Source: CAKQOE01 sp051892195 (GTDB taxonomy: Bacteria; Bacillota; Clostridia; Peptostreptococcales; Anaerovoracaceae). From it: 11,553 nucleotides of DNA. A program made the position numbers and the translations under genes. The notes beneath the pieces are model-generated. The model had not been told where the DNA came from. It was given only the letters and a program-made list of their open reading frames with translations, and made no database searches. The stretch lies in assembly GCA_051892195.1 (NCBI GenBank), contig JBJFFZ010000096.1, positions 1 to 11,553 of the forward strand. The letters are read 5' to 3'. Of this stretch, positions 1-6,081 are shown one piece after another (the stretch's first letter is position 1; the number at the start of each line of letters is the position of its first letter).

Positions 1-26
1 AGTTCGGACTCCCGGAAAAAGAAGCA
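1..26 (+). promoter_or_regulatory. possible 3' end of an FMN riboswitch upstream of ribU
   Basis: The first bases read AGTTCGGACTCCCGGA followed by AAAAGAAG. This resembles the closing strand of the RFN/FMN riboswitch, which typically ends AGTCCGGATG followed by an A/G-rich AGAAG tail. The gene it would control is a RibU-type riboflavin transporter, the classic target of this riboswitch in Firmicutes. Most of the aptamer, including the conserved internal loops, would lie outside the window, so the fold cannot be tested. The call rests on a short, imperfect match plus gene context. Confidence 0.3.
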
Positions 27-61
27 CCGCAGAAAACAAATTACATCCGTTAAAACATCCC

Positions 62-115
62 GCGCGGCCCGGCCGCGCACCAGGACCAGCCCGGAGGGCT
101 GGTCCGACAAAGGAC
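62..115 (+). promoter_or_regulatory. two consecutive GC-rich hairpins in the ribU leader
   Basis: The first element (62-78) is a perfect palindrome, GCGCGGCC-C-GGCCGCGC. The second (83-105) has a perfect 10-bp stem, GGACCAGCCC / GGGCTGGTCC, with a GGA loop. It is followed by GACAAAGGAC and then TTATTATTATTATC, which is T-rich but not a clean U-run. GTCC at 102-105 could instead pair with GGAC at 112-115, which would open the base of the second stem. The second hairpin could be the expression platform (terminator) of a riboswitch. It could equally end an upstream transcript. Confidence 0.45.
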
Positions 116-150
116 TTATTATTATTATCTACAGAAAGGAATTATGCAAA

Positions 151-759
151 ATGTCCGACCTCACTTCATCAAGAGTCACAAGATCCCGTTACATCGCAGT
201 AACCGGCATGCTGGCAGCCGTTTCCGTGGTACTTCAGTATCTGGAGTTTCCGGTGCCGTTCATGCCGCCATTCATCAAGTTTGACTTTTCCGATCTTCCG
301 GCGCTGCTGGGCGCCTATGCCCTGGGCCCGGGGGCAGGGATTCTGATCTGCCTGATCAAGAACCTGATCCATCTGGCCGTTTCCCAGAGCATGCTGGTGG
401 GAGAGCTTTCCAACTTCATTCTGGGCTCTGTTTTTGCCTTCACCGCAGGCATGATCTACTGCCGCAAAAAAACAAAAAAGACCGCACTGGCAGGCGGTAT
501 CATCGGTGCGGCAGCCATGGGAATTTTCAGCATCGCATCAAACTTTTTCATCGTTTATCCTGTATATTACAAGGTTGCTATGCCTGAAGAAGTCATCCTG
601 CAGGCATATCAGCTGATCCTGCCTTCCATGGATTCTATCCTGCAGTGCCTGATCTGCTTTAACCTTCCGTTTACCGTGGCAAAGGGCCTGATCGCTGTAG
701 CCATCGCCATGGCCATCTACCACCCTCTCTCACCGATCCTCAAAGGAAAGAGAAATTAA
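151..759 (+). CDS. ribU: ECF transporter riboflavin-binding S component (RibU)
   Basis: This 202-residue, very hydrophobic integral membrane protein is the substrate-capturing subunit of an energy-coupling-factor transporter. It would work with a shared EcfT/EcfA module encoded elsewhere to import riboflavin. The RibU signature is clear: FPVPFMPPFIKFDFSDLPAL at residues 33-52, ALGPGAG at 57-63, and KNLIHL at 70-75 followed by a segment ending in GELSNFILG. A conserved SNFFIVYPVYY stretch sits at 130-140. The protein has about six predicted membrane segments and ends in a short basic tail, GKGKRN-like. The length matches the family. The start at 151 has AAAGGA at 135-140, ten bases upstream. 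An earlier ATG at 144 is out of frame. The gene converges on the recombinase with a 27-base gap and no obvious hairpin terminator. Riboflavin specificity is inferred from the motif and was not tested. Confidence 0.9.
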   Translation: MSDLTSSRVTRSRYIAVTGMLAAVSVVLQYLEFPVPFMPPFIKFDFSDLPALLGAYALGPGAGILICLIKNLIHLAVSQSMLVGELSNFILGSVFAFTAGMIYCRKKTKKTALAGGIIGAAAMGIFSIASNFFIVYPVYYKVAMPEEVILQAYQLILPSMDSILQCLICFNLPFTVAKGLIAVAIAMAIYHPLSPILKGKRN

Positions 760-786
760 GCGGGCAATGGTAAAAAACGTTTTTAA

Positions 787-1770
787 TTATTCTTCATTGT
801 CATCTTCCAAATAAGCTTCCGGGGACATTTTTCTCCGCGGATGGTGTTCCAGAAGAATGGTCCGGGCCTCCTGGTCACTGATATGCAGATATCTCTGCGT
901 GGTGGCCAGGGTCTCATGGCCCATGTATTCCTGAATATACCGGAGGTTCACCCCCTGCTCCATGAGCAGCGTGGCAAAGCTGTGGCGGAACACATGAGGC
1001 GTCACATGCTTGTTGATTCCTGCCAGTCTGGTGTACTTGCGCACCACATCCCGCACCCCCTGCTCAGAAAGAGGCCCGCCGAAGCGGTTCACAAAAATAT
1101 TCTTTGTAAACATTCCTTTATTCTTAAGAAAAATCTTCCGCAGACGGATATAACGCCGGTACAGATCCGGCACATTTTCCGCCGTGATATAGCACTTCCG
1201 CTCCTTGTTGCCTTTTCCGATAAAACGCACGATCCCCGTATTCACATCATAGGCATCCAGCTCCAGACTGCACAGCTCGTGAACCCGCATTCCTGTATTA
1301 AACAGAAACTCCAGAATCAGGCAGTCCCGGATGTGGAGCAGATCCTCCCCGTCTGCAACGCCGTACAGAACCTGAGGCTTCGCCAGATAGGCTGCCGCCA
1401 TAACGTCCTGAACCTCTTCAATCGTCAGCGTCGTGGCGATCCGCTTCGGAACCTTCAGCTTCCGCTCGTGGATTCTGCGAAAGGGCGATTCTTCAATATA
1501 GCTGTAATCCTCCAGAAAATTAAAAAATACATGAATAATGGTAAAATGCTGCATGGCAGATGCCGGCGCATAAGAATTGCTCAGATCCCGCAGATACTCC
1601 AGAATATCTCCCTTCGTAATCTTGTCCGCATCTTCCTTCCGGCACTCCGTATAAGCCCAGGACACAAATCTCCGCACAGCGTGCTCATAGCTCTTCAGGG
1701 TATGCGGCGACATTTTACGGGTCTGGCTGCAGTAAATCACATGCTTTTCCATTGCTTTTTTCAGTTTCAT
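787..1770 (-). CDS. Xer-like tyrosine recombinase/integrase
   Basis: The 327-residue protein has the standard two-domain architecture: an N-terminal SAM-like core-binding domain (about residues 1-95) and a C-terminal catalytic domain (about 110-305). All active-site residues of the family can be seen: R162 in NTGMRVHEL, K186 in IGKGNKER, H259 and R262 in TPHVFRHSFA, H285 in YMGHE, and the nucleophile Y294 in TTQRYLHIS. A TTG codon 15 bases upstream is also open, but the start is set at 1770 because AAGGAG lies six bases before that ATG and overlaps the TTG region. There is no excisionase, partner recombinase, phage gene or relaxase nearby. A housekeeping-type or solo recombinase is therefore more likely than a prophage integrase. 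Its target site is unknown and no dif-like site was recognised in the window. Confidence 0.93.
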   Translation of the reverse strand: MKLKKAMEKHVIYCSQTRKMSPHTLKSYEHAVRRFVSWAYTECRKEDADKITKGDILEYLRDLSNSYAPASAMQHFTIIHVFFNFLEDYSYIEESPFRRIHERKLKVPKRIATTLTIEEVQDVMAAAYLAKPQVLYGVADGEDLLHIRDCLILEFLFNTGMRVHELCSLELDAYDVNTGIVRFIGKGNKERKCYITAENVPDLYRRYIRLRKIFLKNKGMFTKNIFVNRFGGPLSEQGVRDVVRKYTRLAGINKHVTPHVFRHSFATLLMEQGVNLRYIQEYMGHETLATTQRYLHISDQEARTILLEHHPRRKMSPEAYLEDDNEE

Positions 1771-1917
1771 CCTTATCTCCTTCAAATACTTTCTGTGTTT
1801 AAAACGATAATTCTTTCTTCATAAAAAATAAATCCGATCTACCATTGCCTCGCTCATTTACAAACACAAAAAATGCCCGGAACCACAAATCAATTCCGTG
1901 ACATATGGAAATGGACA

Positions 1918-1949
1918 AAAAACAAAAAAGGAGCTGTTTTCACAGCCCC
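1918..1949 (-). terminator. rho-independent terminator behind the surE-DUF2156 operon
   Basis: On the minus strand, GGGGCTGT (1949-1942), a GAAA loop and ACAGCTCC (1937-1930) form an 8-bp stem with one G-T pair. TTTTTTG and a second T-run follow directly. It lies 35 bases past the stop of the DUF2156 gene and separates that operon from the recombinase gene. Confidence 0.88.
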
Positions 1950-1956
1950 CTGTTTC

Positions 1957-1973
1957 GGACCGCCCGGCGGTCC
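1957..1973. repeat. 17-nt GC palindrome (copy B)
   Basis: GGACCGCC-C-GGCGGTCC is a perfect inverted repeat with 8-bp arms around a single C. It starts 11 bases past the stop codon of the DUF2156 gene, just before the real terminator. It has the same size and core as the elements at 62-78, 4872-4888 and 7954-7970. Confidence 0.8.
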
Positions 1974-1983
1974 ACTCTCATTC

Positions 1984-2982
1984 TTACTCCTCAAAACTGT
2001 ACCGGCGGATGGCTTCCCTGTCATCCACCAGCATGGCAATGCTTTTTTCGATCATCCGTACCGGCCGGTACGAGGTTTTTGCCTTTCTCAAACCAGCAAG
2101 CCCCATATCCTCTTCCCGGTTTACAAACTCATAGCGTCCCTGCATCATTTTGCAGAACTCCTGGTTCAGCTTCTGATAGATCCCTGAAAAATCAATATTT
2201 GCCTTTTCAACATGCTCTACGATGGTGTCATCCCCCAGCCGGCCCCCAAAGGCATAGGCTTCCAGCTTCCCGTCGATGAGAAGTGCGCAGCCTTCCAACC
2301 CCAGCCGGTCGTAAACCGGCAGAATATCCTCCAGGGCCTCTGCCTCCATCCGGAGCATGTCCGCATCAAACCCGGTCACCTGCTTCTTTGCATCGATGTA
2401 CTTCAGCAGAACCAGAGCCTCCTTCACAAGCTCCGAGGACATGGGCACAGTTTCAAACCGTCCCTCATATTCCCGGTTGAAACAGTTCACATGATTCTTT
2501 TTTCCGTGAAAACGCTTGCCCTTCAGCTCTGCAAGCTCGTCCACCCGGTAGACATAGTCGTGGTTGTCCCGGTCATTGAGGAACAGAAACCGTCCCGGCA
2601 TGACCTTCATATAGGAAGACTGCATATGGGGAGGAATCAGCCGCATAACAAAGGGCTGCCCCGCAGCCCGGAACCGGTCGATGACCTCCTCCAGAGTCCT
2701 CCGCATCTTTTCTCCGTGGCAGTCCCCCTTCAGAGGGAGCAGCGGAAAGACAAAGGGATCGTCCTGAAATCCCTCAAAGTTGCTCATTCCGGCCACGCAT
2801 AGAAAGTCGTTGATGATTTCGTATGAAAACTTATTTGCCTTCCGCCACATATAAAGCGAGCTGAAGGTGAGACCAGAGGTCTCGTGAGCAAAGGTATTCA
2901 GATACTGTTCCAGTTCTTCCTTTTTTTCTATGGTAATTTCGTTTTTAAAAAAATTCATTGATACTATACTTCCAGCTTCCAT
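1984..2982 (-). CDS. DUF2156 protein, MprF C-terminal-like GNAT-fold
   Basis: The 332-residue soluble protein matches the family named after the C-terminal domain of phosphatidylglycerol lysyltransferase (PF09924, DUF2156), which has two GNAT-type folds. MprF itself transfers an amino acid from aminoacyl-tRNA to a membrane lipid. Standalone versions like this one lack the flippase membrane segments, and their substrate is generally unknown. Diagnostic stretches are TSGLTFSSLYMWRKANKF (35-52), KGKRFHGKKNHVNCF (154-168), HVEKANIDFSGIYQKLNQEF (257-276) and NREEDMGLAGLRKAKTSYRP (288-307). The gene overlaps the end of surE by 19 bases, so the two are probably translationally coupled. AAAAGG precedes the ATG at 2982 by seven bases. 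An alternative ATG at 2958 (324 aa), five bases past the surE stop, gives the usual MNFF-type start of this family and is also credible. No signal peptide or membrane segment is seen. Confidence 0.85.
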   Translation of the reverse strand: MEAGSIVSMNFFKNEITIEKKEELEQYLNTFAHETSGLTFSSLYMWRKANKFSYEIINDFLCVAGMSNFEGFQDDPFVFPLLPLKGDCHGEKMRRTLEEVIDRFRAAGQPFVMRLIPPHMQSSYMKVMPGRFLFLNDRDNHDYVYRVDELAELKGKRFHGKKNHVNCFNREYEGRFETVPMSSELVKEALVLLKYIDAKKQVTGFDADMLRMEAEALEDILPVYDRLGLEGCALLIDGKLEAYAFGGRLGDDTIVEHVEKANIDFSGIYQKLNQEFCKMMQGRYEFVNREEDMGLAGLRKAKTSYRPVRMIEKSIAMLVDDREAIRRYSFEE

Positions 2983-3746
2983 GATGCTGCCTTTTCCAGC
3001 ATTCCAAAGTCCGTCAGATCCAGCTGAAGCGGTGTCACAGAAACATACCCGTCCTGATCCGCCATGACGTCCAGATCCTCCGGCAGATTATTATACACCA
3101 CCATGTCGCCGCAATACCAGTAATATTTCTGGCCCTTGGGATTTTCCAGAAGGTCGAAGCGCTCCGCATACTCCCGGGGTCCCAGACGGGTGACCTTTAC
3201 CCCCTTGATCTCCTCCGGCGGGATTCCCGGATAATTGATGTTGACAACGGTCCGTCTGTCCAGGGTCGGAATCACCTGCCGGCAGAGCTGCTCTGCCATG
3301 GCCGCGCAGTTTTTCAGCATCTCTGTGGTAGGCGCAGGCGTCCCCACCGACATTGCCACAGCAGGAACATGGCACAAAACCCCCTCCGCAGCCGCGGAGA
3401 CCGTACCGGAATAAAAGACATCGCTGCCGATGTTTCCGCCGTGGTTAATGCCCGAAAATACCACATCGATATCTACATTCTGCTCTTTTTTCAGCCGGCT
3501 TATTCCAAATTTTACGCAGTCGGCCGGAGTTCCGGAAAGAGCCTGTGCCCAGACTGCTCCCTCCACTTCCACGCCGTCCCGGACTACAATGGGCACCGTC
3601 ATGGTGATGCCGTGGCCGCAGGCACTGCGCTGCCCGTCCGGTGCAGACACATAGACCCGGTTTCCCGGCACCTGGCTCAGTGCCTTTACAAGAAGCCGGA
3701 GGCCCTCCGCCTGGATGCCGTCGTCATTTGATACAAGTATATTCAT
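2964..3746 (-). CDS. surE: 5'/3'-nucleotidase SurE
   Basis: The 260-residue SurE-family metal-dependent phosphatase removes phosphate from nucleoside monophosphates, with a side activity on short polyphosphate. The metal-binding residues are all present: D8 and D9 in MNILVSNDDG, S41 in DGQRSACGHG, and N101 in SGINHGGNIG. Other family blocks are SGTPADCVKFG (71-81), FYSGTVSAAAEG (111-122) and a C-terminal PLQLDLTDF. The length is typical. AAAAGGA lies about 12 bases before the ATG. The roughly 90-base leader on the minus strand is strikingly purine-rich. The gene ends inside the start of the DUF2156 gene, so both share a transcript that ends at the terminator at 1918-1949. Confidence 0.96.
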   Translation of the reverse strand: MNILVSNDDGIQAEGLRLLVKALSQVPGNRVYVSAPDGQRSACGHGITMTVPIVVRDGVEVEGAVWAQALSGTPADCVKFGISRLKKEQNVDIDVVFSGINHGGNIGSDVFYSGTVSAAAEGVLCHVPAVAMSVGTPAPTTEMLKNCAAMAEQLCRQVIPTLDRRTVVNINYPGIPPEEIKGVKVTRLGPREYAERFDLLENPKGQKYYWYCGDMVVYNNLPEDLDVMADQDGYVSVTPLQLDLTDFGMLEKAASWKLEV

Positions 3747-3894
3747 ATTGTTCTGGTTCCTTTTCTTATTTTCACATCTTCGTTTCTAATTCTGATCTTC
3801 TTATCTGGTTTTATCTTTTCTTCTTATATCCTCCGCATATCGTCAAATAGCAATAGGCTTTTCATGCTTTGCACATTTTCCTCTACAAACAGTA

Positions 3895-3921
3895 GCATCG
3901 CCTATCAGCAATAAACTTTGA
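3895..3921. repeat. dispersed repeat, copy 1 (GCATCGCCTATC type)
   Basis: This 27-base stretch matches 8933-8959 at 21 of 27 positions, and the first 12 bases (GCATCGCCTATC) are identical. Both copies lie downstream of the 3' end of a minus-strand gene (sirtuin here, hslO there). In copy 2 the shared bases form half of a terminator stem. Here the partner arm (around 3849-3869, AATAGGC then CATGC) is degenerate and far away, so no good terminator forms. The rest of the 203-base gap (3747-3949) holds the surE leader and nothing else I recognise. Confidence 0.5.
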
Positions 3922-3949
3922 CCCTTGCATTTACCCGCTTATGCAGCCT

Positions 3950-4741
3950 TTACTCCTGATCCTCACTGTTCTTCAGAACCACCGGCTTGACGGAATATTC
4001 AATCCCCTCCACCACGCTGGAGAAGACTTTTCCCAGGGAATCATGAATCACCAGATCCGCCTTCTGATCGTAGCCTGTCTCCTGCTTGTTGATCAGCACC
4101 AGATGCTTTCCGTTGAAATAATTTACAAAGCTTGCTGCCGGATACACAACCAGCGAAGTCCCCCCGATAATCAGGGTATCCGCCTCTGAGATGGCCTTGA
4201 TGGATTTCATGATCAGCTCATCGTCCAGGGCCTCTTCATAGAGCACGACCTCCGGCTTCAGCACCCCTCCGCAGCTGCACAGAGGCGTCCAGGTGCCTTC
4301 CTTCCAGTGTTCCTTCTGCAGGGTGTACTCCAGGTCGTATTCCTTTCCGCAGTCCATACAGTGAGCCCGGGAGATGGTTCCGTGAATCTCGTACACTTCT
4401 TTGCTGCCCGCCGCCTGATGGAGCCCGTCGATGTTCTGGGTCACAATGGCCTTCAGCTTGCCCATCTGCTCCAGCTTTGCCAGGGCATAATGGGTGGCAT
4501 TAGGCTCAATTCCCGTAAAGATCAGGTTCTGCATATAGTATTCGTAAAAGTCATCGGTTCTGCTCATAAAGAAGGAATGACTCACAATCTCCTCCGGTGT
4601 GCAGTGAAACCGTGTCTTTGCGTTCCAGAGCCCGTTTTCGGAGCGGAAATCCGGAACCCCCGATTCCGTCGATACTCCTGCGCCTCCAAAAAATACGATA
4701 TTGTTGCTCTCATCAATAATTTTTTTCAGTTCCTCGTACAT
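3950..4741 (-). CDS. cobB: NAD-dependent protein deacetylase, sirtuin (Sir2/CobB family)
   Basis: The 263-residue sirtuin removes acyl groups from protein lysines using NAD+ and releases nicotinamide and O-acetyl-ADP-ribose. Family blocks are in order: GGAGVSTESGVPDFRS (19-34, NAD binding), TQNIDGLHQAAG (101-112), catalytic H120 in EIHGT, four zinc cysteines C128, C131, C155 and C157, KPEVVLYEE (162-170), and IIGGTSLVVYPAA (191-203). The length and single-domain form match small bacterial sirtuins of the class found in Firmicutes and Thermotoga. The start has AAAGG five bases upstream. It lies 157 bases behind the SGNH gene on the same strand. No clear promoter of its own was found, so it may share that transcript. 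No acetyltransferase partner is present. Confidence 0.96.
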   Translation of the reverse strand: MYEELKKIIDESNNIVFFGGAGVSTESGVPDFRSENGLWNAKTRFHCTPEEIVSHSFFMSRTDDFYEYYMQNLIFTGIEPNATHYALAKLEQMGKLKAIVTQNIDGLHQAAGSKEVYEIHGTISRAHCMDCGKEYDLEYTLQKEHWKEGTWTPLCSCGGVLKPEVVLYEEALDDELIMKSIKAISEADTLIIGGTSLVVYPAASFVNYFNGKHLVLINKQETGYDQKADLVIHDSLGKVFSSVVEGIEYSVKPVVLKNSEDQE

Positions 4742-4848
4742 AGCGCCCTTTCCTTTCCGTATATGTCTGTTTCGGACCGGTTTTTCCGTGTTTTCAGCCC
4801 GGTTTCGTTCTGGTGTTTCCGGCCCTGTTCTGTTCCGTTCCCACGCTG

Positions 4849-4897
4849 CGCCGGCTCTGCCGGCCCCCGGTCAGCCGCCGGGCGGCTGCCTTTTTTA
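4849..4897 (+). terminator. GC hairpins with a T-run on the plus strand (includes 17-nt palindrome, copy C)
   Basis: CAGCCGCC-G-GGCGGCTG (4872-4888) is a perfect 17-nt palindrome followed on the plus strand by CCTTTTTTATTT. That has the form of an intrinsic terminator pointing toward increasing coordinates. GCCGGC-TCT-GCCGGC (4849-4863) is a second hairpin beside it. Both lie just behind the SGNH gene, which is read on the opposite strand. In that direction the stem is preceded by A's and has no T-run after it. No plus-strand gene lies upstream for this terminator to serve, so it may block antisense transcripts or act as a 3'-end stabiliser. Confidence 0.55.
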
Positions 4898-4898
4898 T

Positions 4899-5861
4899 TT
4901 ACAAATCAAAGCGGTGATCCACCGGGTCCGCCTTTTTTTCCAGGATTCCCATTTCGATGAAGGCGTCCTTTGCGATCTGGGCCATGATCTGGTGGCCGGA
5001 CGGATTTGGATGGATGCCGTCAAAGAAGAAGCGGCCGTACCCTGCCCGCAGACGGCTCTTCATGTGGGTGTCGAAGTCAATCACAGGAAGGTTGTTTGCC
5101 TCTGCAAAGGTGAGAATCCAGCTTTTGAGCATGGCAAGGTTCTGCTTCACCTGCTCATAGTCGATGAGGTTCTTCAGCTCTGCAGGAACCCGGCTGTGGT
5201 CCGGCTCCGGCTGGATGCCCATCATTGGGATGATGCCTCTTTGAAGGGCGAATTCAGCCATCATGGCCAGGTTGTTGTATACAAACTCAAGCTGTGTGCC
5301 GCCCATGATATCGTTGCCGCCGCCCATGATCAGCACAGCCTTCGGGCGGTAATCCAGCACGTGCTCGTGGAAGCGGTCCAGCATATCGGCGGTGGTGTTG
5401 CCGTTGACCCCTACGTTGATGAGGTTGATCTCTTCCTGGCGCCGCAGACGGCCGATCCAGGTCTGGGTTCCCTCCACCTCAAATCCGTAGGTGATGCTGT
5501 CGCCGATGCAGAAAATGTAGTCGGATTTTTTCAGCTTCGCCAGATGCTCCTTCATGTCTGCCGTGTCAAGCCGCAGCTTTTCTGCGGCCTCCTGGAGGCT
5601 GACCTCGTCGGTGGCGAAGTTCTGGGCCTCAAGGTCGGCTTTCAGCTGCTGGCGGAACTTTTCGGTGCGCTCCTGAGCTTTCTGATCTGCCAGCTCCTGC
5701 TGCCGCTTTTCGTATTCTTCAATATCCCGCTGCTGTTCCGCCTCGGATTTGATTTTGATCAGGGTGTCGTTTTCATCGTTAATCTTATATTTTCTGACCT
5801 GTACGCCGCCTACGTTGGTGGTCTCTACGGTGGCCATTCCTTCTTTTTTCTGTTCTGCCAT
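4899..5861 (-). CDS. SGNH/GDSL-type hydrolase with charged helical N-terminal extension
   Basis: The 320-residue protein carries an SGNH hydrolase domain (about residues 113-305). This fold includes esterases, lipases and carbohydrate deacetylases. The catalytic blocks are visible: S122 in FCIGDSITYG, G154 in GVNGNTTADML, N183 in GGGNDI, and D281 and H284 in DGIHPNPSGH. The substrate cannot be predicted. Residues 1-112 form an unusual front part: a short MAEQKKEGMATVETTNVGGV lead, then a Glu/Lys/Gln-rich stretch (about 35-112) that should be helical and possibly coiled-coil. No signal peptide or membrane segment is seen, so the enzyme is probably cytoplasmic. GAGAGG lies nine bases before the ATG. 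The gene is divergent from the ABC-F gene and is preceded by a structured leader. Confidence 0.88.
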   Translation of the reverse strand: MAEQKKEGMATVETTNVGGVQVRKYKINDENDTLIKIKSEAEQQRDIEEYEKRQQELADQKAQERTEKFRQQLKADLEAQNFATDEVSLQEAAEKLRLDTADMKEHLAKLKKSDYIFCIGDSITYGFEVEGTQTWIGRLRRQEEINLINVGVNGNTTADMLDRFHEHVLDYRPKAVLIMGGGNDIMGGTQLEFVYNNLAMMAEFALQRGIIPMMGIQPEPDHSRVPAELKNLIDYEQVKQNLAMLKSWILTFAEANNLPVIDFDTHMKSRLRAGYGRFFFDGIHPNPSGHQIMAQIAKDAFIEMGILEKKADPVDHRFDL

Positions 5862-5991
5862 GATACGTTACCTCTCTTTACCAGATCTTTGATCTGCGGA
5901 TCCGATCCTGCGCCCGGCGGCCCTGTATTGCCGGGCCGGCCCTGCTTCTTTTGTGCAGCCAGAGGCTGCGTCTGCTTTTGCTTTGTGCTTC
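5862..5991 (-). promoter_or_regulatory. structured 5' leader of the SGNH gene
   Basis: About 120-130 bases separate the likely -10 box from the start codon, and three hairpins lie in this stretch: GCAGCC/GGCTGC (5955-5969), CCCGGC/GCCGGG with an 11-base loop (5913-5935), and CAGATC/GATCTG with a 3-base loop (5882-5896). The last sits just ahead of the ribosome binding site. The structure could be regulatory or only a product of high GC. It matches no riboswitch family I recognise. Confidence 0.4.
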
Positions 5992-6019
5992 ATTATACCA
6001 TGAATGCCCCGTCTTTCTA
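5992..6019 (-). promoter_or_regulatory. putative sigma-A promoter of the SGNH gene
   Basis: On the minus strand a perfect TATAAT (5997-5992) is preceded at a 16-base spacing by TAGAAA (6019-6014), a moderate -35 match. Transcription would begin near 5985 and run through the structured leader into the SGNH gene. Confidence 0.5.
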
Positions 6020-6081
6020 TGCTGCGGGTGGTAAATTTCATGATTTTCTGTTATTCTTGTAGGGATAAGGAGACGAAACAT

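Noticed and set aside
773..784. AAAAACGTTTTT between ribU and the recombinase as a bidirectional terminator
   Set aside because: The palindrome has no loop and only A-T pairs apart from the centre, so it cannot form a stable hairpin.
841..1824. A 327-codon plus-strand frame opposite the recombinase
   Set aside because: The minus-strand frame holds the complete tyrosine recombinase active site; the plus-strand frame has no motif.
1794..1868. Inverted repeat TGTGTTT ... AAACACA upstream of the recombinase, as a possible recombination site
   Set aside because: Arms of only 7 bp and 61 bases apart are expected by chance in AT-rich DNA, and there is no dif-like core.
4701..6062. A 453-codon open frame on the plus strand across the SGNH gene
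   Set aside because: It is a shadow of the SGNH gene on the other strand. The product is low-complexity and hydrophobic in patches, with no recognisable domain.
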